Part shown: positions 15,280 to 23,099 of the stretch, in pieces
Layout: each line of letters opens with the position of its first letter
Numbering within the stretch: the first letter of the stretch is position 1
Source of the DNA: CAWJFJ01 sp963800065
GTDB lineage: Bacteria > Actinomycetota > Acidimicrobiia > Acidimicrobiales > UBA8190
Length of the DNA stretch: 64,000 bases
Direction: 5' to 3'
Assembly: GCA_963800065.1 (NCBI GenBank)
Contig: CAWCZO010000010.1
Span: 310,001 to 374,000, forward strand
Notes under the pieces: model-generated
Seen by the model: only the letters and a program-made list of their open reading frames with translations
The model's database searches: none
What the model was told of the DNA's origin: nothing
Made by a program: the position numbers and the translations under genes

Positions 15280-16476
15280 GTGGATTTCGCCCCCACCGCC
15301 GAGGACGAGGAATTCCGCCACGAGCTCCAGACGTGGCTCGACGCGAACCTTCCCGAATTCGCCGCCGCCGGCGAGATCGGCGACGAGAACAATGCCGACC
15401 GGCGCATCATGCTCCGTCGCCAGGCCTGGCAGCGCCGACTCCACGAGGGCCGCTGGGCGGCCATCAACTGGCCCGTCTCGTGGGGCGGGCGCGAAGCCAC
15501 CGTCTCCCAGAACACCATCTACTCCGAGGTGATGGCCCGGGCCAAGACGCCCGGCATCTACAACGCCAACGGCCTGTGGCAGATCGGGCCCATGATCCTG
15601 CGGTGGGGGACCGAGGAGCAACAGCAGAAGTGGTTGCCGGGCATCTTGGACGCCACCGAGCACTGGTGCCAGGGATTCACCGAGCCCGAGGCCGGTTCCG
15701 ATCTGGCCAACCTGCGCACGGCGGCCGTGCTCGACGGCGACGACTACGTCGTGAACGGCCGGAAGATCTGGATCTCCACCGCCCATCTGGCCAAATGGGG
15801 GCTGTTCCTGGTGCGGACCGACCCCACGGCCATCGAGCGCGGGGCCAAGCACGAAGGGATCACCGCCCTCATCGTCGACATGGAGCTACCCGGTATCGAG
15901 GTCAACGTCATCCGCGACATCACCGGCGGCGAGCTGTTCTGCGAGGTCGCCTTCGACGGCGCCCGGGTGCCGGCCGCCTACCGCCTCGGTGAGGAGGACC
16001 AGGGCTGGAAGGTGGCCATGGGGACGCTGGGCCACGAACGGGTGGGGACCGCCGGCCTGTCCGTGTCGATGCGGATCGAGCTCGACAACCTGATCGCCAC
16101 CGCCCGCATCCACAATCCCGACGCCCTGAGCGATCCCGGCATCCGGGACCGGATCGCCCGCCTGTGGACGCAGCTGGAGCTCACCCGGCTCCTGAACGCC
16201 CGGGCGTTGTCGAAGATCTTGAAGGGACAACCCAATTGGCCCGAGGTCCCGCTGGCCAAGCTCCAGTGGAGCTCGCTCTCACAGACGATCGCCGAGCTCG
16301 GCGTGGACATCCTCGGACCGATGGGCGTGCTCACGCGCGGCGGGCCCGACGCCGTCGACAAGGGCCACTGGAGCCACAACTACGTCTGGCAGCGTTACAC
16401 CTCGATCGGGGCGGGTACCACCGAGGTGCAGAAGAACATCATCGCCGACCGCGCCATCAAGATGCCCCGCCGCTAG
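15280..16476 (+). CDS. Acyl-CoA dehydrogenase, long type
   Basis: A 398-residue FadE-type enzyme. Recognisable parts are INWPVSWGGREATVSQN in the N-terminal domain, TEPEAGSDLANLRTAA and VNGRKIWISTAHLA in the barrel, and QRYTSIGAGTTEVQKNIIADRAIKMPRR at the end. The YEGT Glu is replaced (GAGT), so catalysis must use another base. It should introduce a 2,3-double bond in an acyl-CoA with FAD. The GTG start lies 9 bases after the 2-hydroxyacid dehydrogenase stop. A single acyl-CoA dehydrogenase joined to sugar-type genes is unusual, and no short-type partner is next to it. Confidence 0.9.
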   Translation: MDFAPTAEDEEFRHELQTWLDANLPEFAAAGEIGDENNADRRIMLRRQAWQRRLHEGRWAAINWPVSWGGREATVSQNTIYSEVMARAKTPGIYNANGLWQIGPMILRWGTEEQQQKWLPGILDATEHWCQGFTEPEAGSDLANLRTAAVLDGDDYVVNGRKIWISTAHLAKWGLFLVRTDPTAIERGAKHEGITALIVDMELPGIEVNVIRDITGGELFCEVAFDGARVPAAYRLGEEDQGWKVAMGTLGHERVGTAGLSVSMRIELDNLIATARIHNPDALSDPGIRDRIARLWTQLELTRLLNARALSKILKGQPNWPEVPLAKLQWSSLSQTIAELGVDILGPMGVLTRGGPDAVDKGHWSHNYVWQRYTSIGAGTTEVQKNIIADRAIKMPRR

Positions 16477-16504
16477 AGCGATCGGGCCGTCACGGGGTGC
16501 CTGC

Positions 16505-17140
16505 TCACGCCCCGGGGACGGGGGCGGGGTTGTCCACCACCTGCCAGCAGTACCAGGCCACGATGCTCCGGTAGGGACGGAACGCCTCGCCGAGGTCGTG
16601 GAGAACGGCCGGTGCCGGGATCTCCGGCAACCCCCAGGCCGAGCCGAAGCCGGCCCTCACCCCGTAGTCACCGACGGGCCAGACGTCGAGACGTCCCAAC
16701 GTGCCGAGCAGGAACATCTCGGCCGTCCACCGACCGATCCCGCGCACCTGCACCAGGTGGTCCACCACCTCCTCGTCGCTCAGCCGGCCGATGCGCTCCA
16801 GTGACACCTGACCGTCAGCCACCTTCTGCGCCAGGTCCTTCACGGCGGCCGCCTTGGCCGCACTCAGCCCCGCCTCCCGCAGGGCGTCGACCGGCGTGGC
16901 CAACACCTTTTCCGGCGTCATCTCCCCGCCCACGGCGGCCACGAAGCGTCCGTGGATGGTGGCCGCCGCCTTCCCGGCCAGCTGCTGGTAGCAGATGGCA
17001 CTGGCCAGAACGGCGAAGCGGGTGCCGGCCGGCCGGCGCCCGCCGAGACGCGGTGGTCCGTAGCGTTCGGTCAATCTCGCCAGCACGGGATCCCGGGCCG
17101 CCAGGTCGAGGGCGGCGCGGGCTGCGGGTCCGTCGGCCAT
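16505..17140 (-). CDS. DNA-3-methyladenine glycosylase, AlkA type (HhH-GPD)
   Basis: A 211-residue base-excision repair glycosylase. ASAICYQQLAGKAAATIHGRF is the AlkA-family helix, the helix-hairpin-helix is VQVRGIGRWTAEMFLLGTL, and the catalytic Asp follows in WPVGDYGVRAG. It should remove alkylated purines from DNA. The ATG at 17140 gives the expected N-terminus and lies 8 bases after a -10 TAGGCT (17154-17149), so the message is probably leaderless. An open frame extends much further upstream, but it is antisense to the next gene. It lacks the N-terminal Ada/AlkA domain of E. coli AlkA, as usual in actinobacteria. Confidence 0.92.
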   Translation of the reverse strand: MADGPAARAALDLAARDPVLARLTERYGPPRLGGRRPAGTRFAVLASAICYQQLAGKAAATIHGRFVAAVGGEMTPEKVLATPVDALREAGLSAAKAAAVKDLAQKVADGQVSLERIGRLSDEEVVDHLVQVRGIGRWTAEMFLLGTLGRLDVWPVGDYGVRAGFGSAWGLPEIPAPAVLHDLGEAFRPYRSIVAWYCWQVVDNPAPVPGA

Positions 17141-17305
17141 GACGACCGAGCCTAAGGTCCCTCCGGGCGTCCCCCCACGGGGCCGTCCCCACCCGGCGAC
17201 GGGGGTCGGTGCTTCAGCCGCCATCACCGGCGGCCGATAACACAGACCGGGACGGTGGAATTTCTCCGTCCTCCACGACGAGCCAGAGAGTACGAGGATG
17301 ACGCC

Positions 17306-18424
17306 ATGAGCGACATGTCCCAGGGCCCGGGCTGGTGGATCGCATCGGATGGCAAGTGGTACCCCCCGCACCTCCACCCCGATGTCCGCGTCCGCCAACC
17401 GTGGGAAGCCGACGACGGGCATGTCGCCGCTGACTCCCAGCCGCCATCTGGGTCCGGCCCGTCGGGTCCGGCCACGGAGCCCGTCTCCCGTTTCATCGGG
17501 GCCGACGCCTTGGCCGGTACCGCCGTGGCCGGCCCCGGCCCAGACCCCGCCACCGCACCCCCCGTGGGCCACCGTAAGAGGGCGTCCAAGACCCCCTTGG
17601 TCTCCGTCGTCGGCGTCGTGGTCGTCATCCTCCTCGTCGTCGGTGCGGTGATCGTCTTCGGCAACACCAAGAGCGCCAGCGCCCAGGTGGTGGACGCCGT
17701 CAACAACACCCTGGGCAACGGCACCGCCCACGTGACGATGAGCATCTCCGGCAAGACCGACGGAACATCGGTGTCGGGAACGGGGTCCGGGAGCATCGAC
17801 TTCACCCACGACGCCCTCCAGCTCCAGATGACGATCGGCGCCGACGGGCAGCAGGTGCCGCTCGACGCCATCTACCTGGACGGCGTGATCTACGAGTCCA
17901 TTCCCGGACTGAGCACCGTCGCCCCGGGGAAGTCCTGGTTGTCGCTCGACCTGTCGTCGCTGCAGAAAGCGGAGGAGCAGGACCCGAGCACGTCGGGACT
18001 GGGCAGCAACCCGACCGTGATGCTGCAGATGCTGGCGCAACAGGGCAACACCGTGATCCCGCTCGGCCCGTCCACCGTCGACGGGGTCGCCGTCAACGGC
18101 TACTCGGTCACCGTGAACCCGTCGGCCGTGACCCGGCAGCTCAAGAAGGAGAACCTCCCCGCCTGGCTCCAACAGGCGGCGTCGGGGCTGAAGGTGGGCA
18201 AACTCGACCTGAAGGTCTACGTCGACGGCGCCGGCATGCTCCAGTCGTTCCAGACGCAGCTCACCGAGACGTCGGGAACGGCCGGGACGGTGAGCTTCGA
18301 GGAGACCCTCGGCTTCTCGGACTACGGCGCGCCGGTCACCGTGACCGCTCCCCCGGCCGGCCAGGTCGAGACCTTCCAACAGCTGCTCCAGGTGGCCGGG
18401 ACCCAGGGCGCCCCCACCTCCTGA
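17306..18424 (+). CDS. Membrane-anchored protein with GWWIASDGKWYPP leader and LppX/LprG-like outer domain
   Basis: A 372-residue protein. Residues 4-18 read SQGPGWWIASDGKWYPP, a short cytoplasmic motif also at the start of the gene at 19780-20559. A Pro/Ala-rich linker leads to a membrane segment (LVSVVGVVVVILLVVGAVIVF) at about residue 100. The outer part has alternating beta strands with VVDAVNNTLGNGTAHVTMSISG and later YLDGVIYESIPG and LKVYVDGAGMLQSF, which recall the LppX/LprAFG lipid-carrier fold, though without a lipobox. A role in binding or moving a lipid at the outer membrane face is inferred. ATG 17306 is chosen because the shared motif begins there. Confidence 0.7.
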   Translation: MSDMSQGPGWWIASDGKWYPPHLHPDVRVRQPWEADDGHVAADSQPPSGSGPSGPATEPVSRFIGADALAGTAVAGPGPDPATAPPVGHRKRASKTPLVSVVGVVVVILLVVGAVIVFGNTKSASAQVVDAVNNTLGNGTAHVTMSISGKTDGTSVSGTGSGSIDFTHDALQLQMTIGADGQQVPLDAIYLDGVIYESIPGLSTVAPGKSWLSLDLSSLQKAEEQDPSTSGLGSNPTVMLQMLAQQGNTVIPLGPSTVDGVAVNGYSVTVNPSAVTRQLKKENLPAWLQQAASGLKVGKLDLKVYVDGAGMLQSFQTQLTETSGTAGTVSFEETLGFSDYGAPVTVTAPPAGQVETFQQLLQVAGTQGAPTS

Positions 18425-18484
18425 CGCCACCACCAGCCGCCGATCAGCGGCATCGGTGGGGCGAAGACCGAACCGAGACCCGGT

Positions 18485-18706
18485 TCAGCGGTCGATCGCC
18501 GTTGGGACTCCGGCGGGCGGGCGTCGGGGTACGACCAGAACCCACCGCAGCGTTCCCGAGCGTCGGCGATCGGGTCCACCGCCTCCACGTCGACGGCGCC
18601 CGCCCGAACCGACGTCGCCGGCGCCCGGCCCGCCGCGGTGGGCGGCGGCACGTCGTGTGTCTGCCTCCTGCCTGACCACCATGTGCAGCAACTCGGGATG
18701 CGTCAT
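18485..18706 (-). CDS. Possible small protein, 73 residues
   Basis: The ATG at 18706 gives MTHPELLHMVVRQEADTRRA, similar in pattern to short actinobacterial proteins that open with a helix of the MxHPxLLxxxAxxRxxxLRR kind. The rest is Gly/Arg-rich. It is divergent from the GlxA-type regulator. The Arg-rich tail is typical of random GC-rich frames, so only the first 24 residues argue for a gene. Confidence 0.35.
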   Translation of the reverse strand: MTHPELLHMVVRQEADTRRAAAHRGGPGAGDVGSGGRRRRGGGGPDRRRSGTLRWVLVVPRRPPAGVPTAIDR

Positions 18707-18722
18707 CGCCTCATGATGGGCC

Positions 18723-18751
18723 TTGTGGCCGTCGCCGAGAAGTGGCAGAAT
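18723..18751 (+). promoter_or_regulatory. Promoter of the GlxA-type regulator
   Basis: TTGTGG (18723-18728), a 17-base spacer and CAGAAT (18746-18751) form a sigma-70-like promoter. Its predicted start of transcription falls at the ATG 18759, so the message is probably leaderless. This also fixes that start codon rather than the upstream ATG 18723. Confidence 0.5.
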
Positions 18752-18758
18752 CACCTAT

Positions 18759-19751
18759 ATGCGCAAGAAAACTGCCACCAGCCGGGCGCCCCGACGGCAC
18801 CTGGTGGTGGCGGTGGTGGCCGACGGTTTCTCACCGTTCGAGTTCTCCGTCGCCTGCGAGGTCTTCGGCGTCGACCGGTCATCGACCCTCGGTGTGCCCT
18901 GGTACCGATTCGCCGTCTGCGCCGCCGAACCGACCGCCGTGACGACGTCGTTCGGATTCACCGTGTCGGCGGACCACGGGCTCGATGTGCTCAGACGGGC
19001 CGACACCATCATCGTGCCCACCTTCGGTGAGGGGTCCGGCGGCGGCGAACAGCTGCACACCGAACTGTGCCGGGCCCACCGCCGGGGGGCCCGGCTGATC
19101 TCGTTCTGCACGGGCGCCTTGGTGCTGGCCGCCGCCGGCCTGCTCGACGGACGGCGCGCCACCACCCACTGGGGTTGGACGGACGAGCTCGTCAGCCGGC
19201 ACCCGATGGTGCGGGTCGACCCCGACGTCCTCTATGTCGACGACGGCGACATCCTGACCTCGGCCGGTACCGCCGCCAGCATCGATCTGGCCCTGTACGT
19301 CGTGCGCCGGGACTATGGCACCGAGATCGCCAACGCCGTGGCCCGTCGCATGGTGGTCGCCCCCCACCGCGACGGTGGCCAGGCGCAGTTCATCGCGTCG
19401 CCGGTCCCCGACGCCACCGCCGCCGACCTGTTCCCCGACACCTTCGCCTGGATGCAGGCGCATCTCGATCGGCCGCTCACTGTGCCCGAACTGGCCCGAC
19501 GCTCGGCCATGAGTCCCCGGACGTTCGCACGCCGTTTTCTGGCCACGACCGGCGTCACCCCTCACCAATGGCTGCTGCGCCAGCGCGTGCTACGCGCCCA
19601 AGAGCTCCTCGAGACCACCGACCTGCCCGTCGATCTCATCGCCAGCCGCTGCGGAATGGGCAGCGCCTCCAACCTGCGTCAGCACTTCCACCGGTTCGTC
19701 CGCACCTCGCCGCAGGCGTACCGCAACACCTTCTCCTCGGCACCGGCGTGA
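18759..19751 (+). CDS. GlxA/FtrA-type AraC regulator with DJ-1/PfpI domain
   Basis: A 330-residue transcriptional regulator. Residues 10-190 form a DJ-1/PfpI-like (class I glutamine-amidotransferase) domain with the nucleophile-elbow segment FCTGALVLAAAGLLDGRRAT and its Cys. Residues 230-325 are an AraC double helix-turn-helix with LTVPELARRSAMSPRTFARRF and LPVDLIASRCGMGSASNLRQHF. Such proteins sense small nitrogenous or aldehyde compounds. The adjacent genes are not its obvious targets, so its regulon is unknown. It is convergent with the membrane protein at 19780. Confidence 0.92.
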   Translation: MRKKTATSRAPRRHLVVAVVADGFSPFEFSVACEVFGVDRSSTLGVPWYRFAVCAAEPTAVTTSFGFTVSADHGLDVLRRADTIIVPTFGEGSGGGEQLHTELCRAHRRGARLISFCTGALVLAAAGLLDGRRATTHWGWTDELVSRHPMVRVDPDVLYVDDGDILTSAGTAASIDLALYVVRRDYGTEIANAVARRMVVAPHRDGGQAQFIASPVPDATAADLFPDTFAWMQAHLDRPLTVPELARRSAMSPRTFARRFLATTGVTPHQWLLRQRVLRAQELLETTDLPVDLIASRCGMGSASNLRQHFHRFVRTSPQAYRNTFSSAPA

Positions 19752-19759
19752 CGTCGGCG

Positions 19760-19773
19760 CCGACCGTGGTCGG
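19760..19773. terminator. Weak hairpin between convergent genes
   Basis: CCGACC and GGTCGG separated by GT, with extra outer pairing GACGT/ACGTC, sit between the GlxA-type gene (ends 19751) and the minus-strand gene ending at 19780. There is no T tract. Confidence 0.25.
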
Positions 19774-19779
19774 GGACGT

Positions 19780-20559
19780 CTACAGCGGGGCCAGGACGTC
19801 GAGCTGCGCCTTCACGTCGATCGTGCCGTTCCCGTCCACGACGGCGGTGGCGGTGCCGCTGATCACCTGGGAGCCCACGCGTCCGCTGATCGGCACGGTC
19901 AGAGAACGCCCGGCCCCGCTGGAGCGCAGGTCGAACTCGGCGTTACCGGTGACCGGCTCCGAACCGTAGGTCCCGGTGATCTGGAAGGCGATGACGCTGC
20001 CCAGCACGTCGGATCCCCCACTCCGGTCCTCGAGCGACACGTGGAGAACGTACGGGGTGCCCCCCAAGCTCCCCTGGTAGGTGAAGAGAGGGGCGCCCGG
20101 TGACGCGGCGCCCGCTCCCACCCCCGTGGTCCCCGTGCCGGTGACGGTACCGGTCAGCGCGTTGCCGCCCAGTGTTCCCGAGAACGACGGCCGCCCCGTG
20201 TGCGGATCCCTGATGGTGATGGTGGCCGTCTGGGCTCCGGGGGTCAGGCCGGAGCCGCCGCTCGATGTGAGGGCCACCACGAGGGCCGCCACCGCCAGGG
20301 CCAGCAGGAACGCGACACCGAGGATCCAGGGGACCTTCGAGCGCCGCCTTCGCACGGTCGGGACCGGGGCGGGCACCGATGACGCCCCCGACGGTGCCAC
20401 GTCGGCGGTCGACGGCGGTGCCGCCGGTGACGGCGGTGACGTCGCCGGCGCCACGGTCGTCGGCTCCGGTGTCCTCAAGACGTCGGGGTGCGATTGGGGC
20501 GGATACCACTTCCCGTCGGACGCGATCCACCAACCCGGTCCCTGTGACATCTCGCTCAC
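19780..20559 (-). CDS. Membrane-anchored protein with GWWIASDGKWYPP leader, unknown outer domain
   Basis: A 259-residue protein. Residues 3-18 read EMSQGPGWWIASDGKWYPP, almost identical to the leader of 17306-18424. A Pro/Ala-rich linker and a basic patch (RRRRSKVP) precede one membrane segment (WILGVAFLLALAVAALVVAL) at about residue 80. The outer part is a Thr/Gly-rich beta domain (ATITIRDPHTGRPSFSGTLGG, LTGTVTGTG, YVLHVSLEDRSGG). No enzyme motif is visible. GTG 20559 is preceded by a perfect GAGGAGGTACC ribosome site, which settles the start. The shared leader with unrelated outer domains suggests that the leader docks a common cytoplasmic partner. Confidence 0.75.
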   Translation of the reverse strand: MSEMSQGPGWWIASDGKWYPPQSHPDVLRTPEPTTVAPATSPPSPAAPPSTADVAPSGASSVPAPVPTVRRRRSKVPWILGVAFLLALAVAALVVALTSSGGSGLTPGAQTATITIRDPHTGRPSFSGTLGGNALTGTVTGTGTTGVGAGAASPGAPLFTYQGSLGGTPYVLHVSLEDRSGGSDVLGSVIAFQITGTYGSEPVTGNAEFDLRSSGAGRSLTVPISGRVGSQVISGTATAVVDGNGTIDVKAQLDVLAPL

Positions 20560-20700
20560 CGGTACCTCCTCGTCTCCGATGGGCCTCGAGGGTGCTGCGG
20601 CGCCGTCGATCGACCCCCACCACCTCGTCATCGGACCCCACCACCTTGTCACCGTTGTGCCGTTGTCGTGTGTTCCGCCGTCGGGGCCGACGGGCAGTCG

Positions 20701-20729
20701 TTGACTTCGCCAGGTGCAACCCTGACAAT
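20701..20729 (+). promoter_or_regulatory. Canonical promoter, leaderless
   Basis: TTGACT (20701-20706), a 17-base spacer and GACAAT (20724-20729) make a near-consensus promoter. The expected transcription start coincides with ATG 20736, and there is no ribosome site, so the membrane-protein message is probably leaderless. Confidence 0.65.
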
Positions 20730-20735
20730 CCAACG

Positions 20736-21467
20736 ATGAACGTTCTCTCGGAGGGGGGACTCTCGATCATCCCCGCCGCACTGGCCGTCGCCGCCGCCGT
20801 TTTCTTCGGTCTGGCCGCTCTGGTGGCCATATTCGTGGTGATCGTGGTGGCCAATCGCGCCGATCCCGATCCCACCGGCCGCCGCCCCCTGGCCGTCTAT
20901 CTCTTCGGGGTGTCGTTCTTCTCGATCTTCGTGGTCCTGTTCGGGTCCTTCGCCATCGTTCTCGGCCTGGTCCAGCTCATCGGCAGCCACCCTGGCGTGG
21001 TCAGCGTGTCCAAGCACCCGGTGGGCGACTCGGTCACCCGGGTCGTCGTCCTGGGCGGGATCATCGTGGTGGTGGCCGCTTCGTTGCTGCTGACCTCTCT
21101 GCGGCGCGGCATGGCTCTTCCGGAGCTGTCGCAGGGCCAACCCGGACCCGTGGCCCGCGTGATGCAGAGCTATGCGGCCAGCGTGTCGTTCATCTGCGTG
21201 ATCATCTCCGCCGTCTCCCTCGTCGTGTTCGTCTACGAGGTGTTCCGCATCCTGGCGCCCGGCGTCTTCGAGTTGACCGGGACCCGTGTAGAGGCGGCGC
21301 GGGTGCTGCTCGCCGCTCTCTACCTGACCTTCGCGTCGGCGGCCCTCGTGGCCGCCCACGCCCGTCACCTGCCGTCCGGTGGGTGGGGTACGGCGCCGGG
21401 GGCGGGTGGTGCGGTGCCCTACGGGGGAGCCCCGTTCGCTCCTCCGGCGTCACCGTCGCCGTACTGA
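20736..21467 (+). CDS. Four-helix integral membrane protein, unknown function
   Basis: A 243-residue protein with four strongly hydrophobic segments: IIPALAVAAAVFFGLAALV near residue 12, LFGVSFFSIFVVLFGSFAIV near 56, VVVLGGIIVVVAASLLL near 105, and SVSFICVIISAVSLVVFVYEV near 150, with a possible fifth (LLAALYLTFASAALVAAHA) near 190. The C-terminal tail is Gly/Pro-rich. No enzymatic or transport motif is seen. The start ATG is fixed by the promoter at 20701-20729. It converges on the amidase gene with 20 bases between stops, containing a weak CGTCG/CGACG hairpin. Confidence 0.75.
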   Translation: MNVLSEGGLSIIPAALAVAAAVFFGLAALVAIFVVIVVANRADPDPTGRRPLAVYLFGVSFFSIFVVLFGSFAIVLGLVQLIGSHPGVVSVSKHPVGDSVTRVVVLGGIIVVVAASLLLTSLRRGMALPELSQGQPGPVARVMQSYAASVSFICVIISAVSLVVFVYEVFRILAPGVFELTGTRVEAARVLLAALYLTFASAALVAAHARHLPSGGWGTAPGAGGAVPYGGAPFAPPASPSPY

Positions 21468-21487
21468 CCTCGTCGGTGGGCGACGGC

Positions 21488-23020
21488 TCAGCGGGTCAGT
21501 AGGAACTCGGTGATCCCGGCGTCGATGGCGCGCGCGGCGCGTTGCTGCCAGGCCGGGGTGACGATCAGGGCGGCGTCGGTGGCGTTGCGCATGTTGGCGC
21601 ACTCGATGAAGACCTTCGGGACCGTCGTCAGGTTGATCCCGCCGAGGTCGTCGCGGGGCTGGATCCCGTCGACTCCGTCATAGGAGCTCACCGGTTCCCC
21701 CGTCCCGGCCAGGAAGCTGTTGCGTAGGTCGGTGCCGAGCACGGCGGAGGAGGCGATGACCCCGTCGTTGGGTCCGTCGGCCACCGGTTCGAGGATGGCG
21801 AAGCCACGGCCACCCGGCGGTCCCCCGTCGGCGTGGATGGCGACGGCGGCGTCTGAATGGGCCTCGTTCCCGATGGCGGCGCGTTGGGTGACGCACGGTC
21901 CGACACCGGTGTTGGAATTCCGCGTCAGCACCACGATGGCGCCCTGGGCCCGCAGGTCGGCGGCCAGGTAATCGGCCACGTTGAAATTGAACTGGGCCTC
22001 GGTGTAGCCGCTGTCGGTGGAAGAGCCGGCGGTGTCACACGCCTCCTCTTCGCGTCCGTTCCACACGGGCTGGTCGATGTAGGCGGGATCGGCCCCGTTC
22101 CCCCCGTTGTGGCCCGGATCGATGGTGACGACCTGGCCCGCCAGTGGGGGCCCCTCGACGAGCCAGTATCCGGCTCCGCTGGGGATCCCGGCCATGCCGA
22201 TGACCGGTTGGGCGAGGGGCCGGCCGGCGGCCGACCCTTGGTAGCCGGCGTCGCCGAAGGTGAACACACCACCGTCGGAGGCCGCCAACCAGTAGCCGCC
22301 GCCGTCGGGGGTGGGAGCCATCCCCACGATGGGGGCGTCCAGGGTCTGGCCGCCCATGGAGCCCCGGTAGACGGCGTCGCCGAAGGAGAAGATCCCGCCG
22401 TCGGAGGCCACCAACCAGTAGCCGCCGCCGTCGGGGGTGGGAGCCATCCCCACGATGGGGGCGTCCAGGGTCTGGCCGCCCATGGAGCCCCGGTAGACGG
22501 CGTCGCCGAAGGAGAAGATCCCGCCGTCGGAGGCCACCAACCAGTAGCCGCCGCCGTCGGGGGTGGGAGCCATCCCCACGATGGGGGCGTCCAGGGTCTG
22601 GCCGCCCATGGAGCCCCGGTAGACGGCGTCGCCGAAGGAGAAGATCCCGCCGTCGGAGGCCACCAACCAGTAGCCGCCGCCGTCGGGGGTGGGAGCCATC
22701 CCCACGATGGGGGCGTCCAGGGTCTGGCCGCCCATGGAGCCCCGGTAGACGGCGTCGCCGAAGGAGAAGATCCCGCCGTCGGAGGCCACCAACCAGTAGC
22801 CGCCGCCGTCGGGGGTGGGAGCCATCCCCACGATGGGGGCGTCCAGACCCGTGCCCTGGAGCGATCCGAGCGGTGCCGCCAGACCGAAGTTCAGGACACC
22901 GCCGGCCACCGAGGCCGCTGACGCCGCCGGGGCGCCGATCACCGGCGCCGCTGCGCCCAGACCCAGACAGAGCAGCGAGGCGGACACCGCCACCGCCACC
23001 GTCCGCCGACCTCTTGGCAT
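21488..23020 (-). CDS. Secreted N-acetylmuramoyl-L-alanine amidase (Amidase_3) with ASDGGIFSFGD repeats
   Basis: A 510-residue exported cell-wall hydrolase. The signal peptide is MPRGRRTVAVAVSASLLCLG through APAASA. Residues about 55-290 are six 42-residue repeats, four of them identical, each with GMAPTPDGGGYW, LVASDGGIFSFGD and AVYRGSMGG; these resemble a beta-propeller-like wall-binding repeat. The C-terminal amidase has VVTIDPGHNGG (zinc His), a Glu in GYTEAQFN, AIHADGG (second His) and the catalytic Glu in FIECANMRN. It should cleave the amide bond between muramic acid and L-Ala in peptidoglycan. ATG 23020 is picked for the clean signal peptide, although its ribosome site is weak. Confidence 0.9.
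   Translation of the reverse strand: MPRGRRTVAVAVSASLLCLGLGAAAPVIGAPAASAASVAGGVLNFGLAAPLGSLQGTGLDAPIVGMAPTPDGGGYWLVASDGGIFSFGDAVYRGSMGGQTLDAPIVGMAPTPDGGGYWLVASDGGIFSFGDAVYRGSMGGQTLDAPIVGMAPTPDGGGYWLVASDGGIFSFGDAVYRGSMGGQTLDAPIVGMAPTPDGGGYWLVASDGGIFSFGDAVYRGSMGGQTLDAPIVGMAPTPDGGGYWLAASDGGVFTFGDAGYQGSAAGRPLAQPVIGMAGIPSGAGYWLVEGPPLAGQVVTIDPGHNGGNGADPAYIDQPVWNGREEEACDTAGSSTDSGYTEAQFNFNVADYLAADLRAQGAIVVLTRNSNTGVGPCVTQRAAIGNEAHSDAAVAIHADGGPPGGRGFAILEPVADGPNDGVIASSAVLGTDLRNSFLAGTGEPVSSYDGVDGIQPRDDLGGINLTTVPKVFIECANMRNATDAALIVTPAWQQRAARAIDAGITEFLLTR
22319..22822 (-). repeat. Four perfect 126-base tandem repeats
   Basis: The same 126-base unit starts at 22319, 22445, 22571 and 22697 with no base difference that I can find by eye. 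It breaks off at a partial fifth copy at 22823 and is preceded by a more divergent copy. Each unit codes one 42-residue wall-binding repeat. Perfect identity, when codons could drift freely, points to recent expansion by slippage or unequal crossing-over. Confidence 0.93.
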
Positions 23021-23099
23021 TTTCCGCTGAACACCGCAGGACGCTACGTCGTAACCGCACCCGACGGAGAAACGGCACAGCGAACGGCGGAGGGCCATC

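Larger units (their letters stand above)
18425..18758. other. Intergenic region of 334 bases
   Basis: Between the LppX-like gene and the GlxA-type gene. It holds a possible 73-residue minus-strand gene (18485-18706) and the promoter of the plus-strand regulator (18723-18751). Apart from a near-palindrome GCCGCCGATCAGCGGC at 18437-18452, which may help end transcription of the upstream gene, I see nothing else. Confidence 0.6.

Noticed and set aside
17141..18433. A long minus-strand frame extending the glycosylase upstream through the LppX-like gene
   Set aside because: The extra residues show no domain and are antisense to a convincing gene. The glycosylase starts at 17140.
18437..18452. Near-palindrome after the LppX-like gene as an operator
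   Set aside because: It is at a gene end, is imperfect and unlike the other repeats; it may assist termination only.
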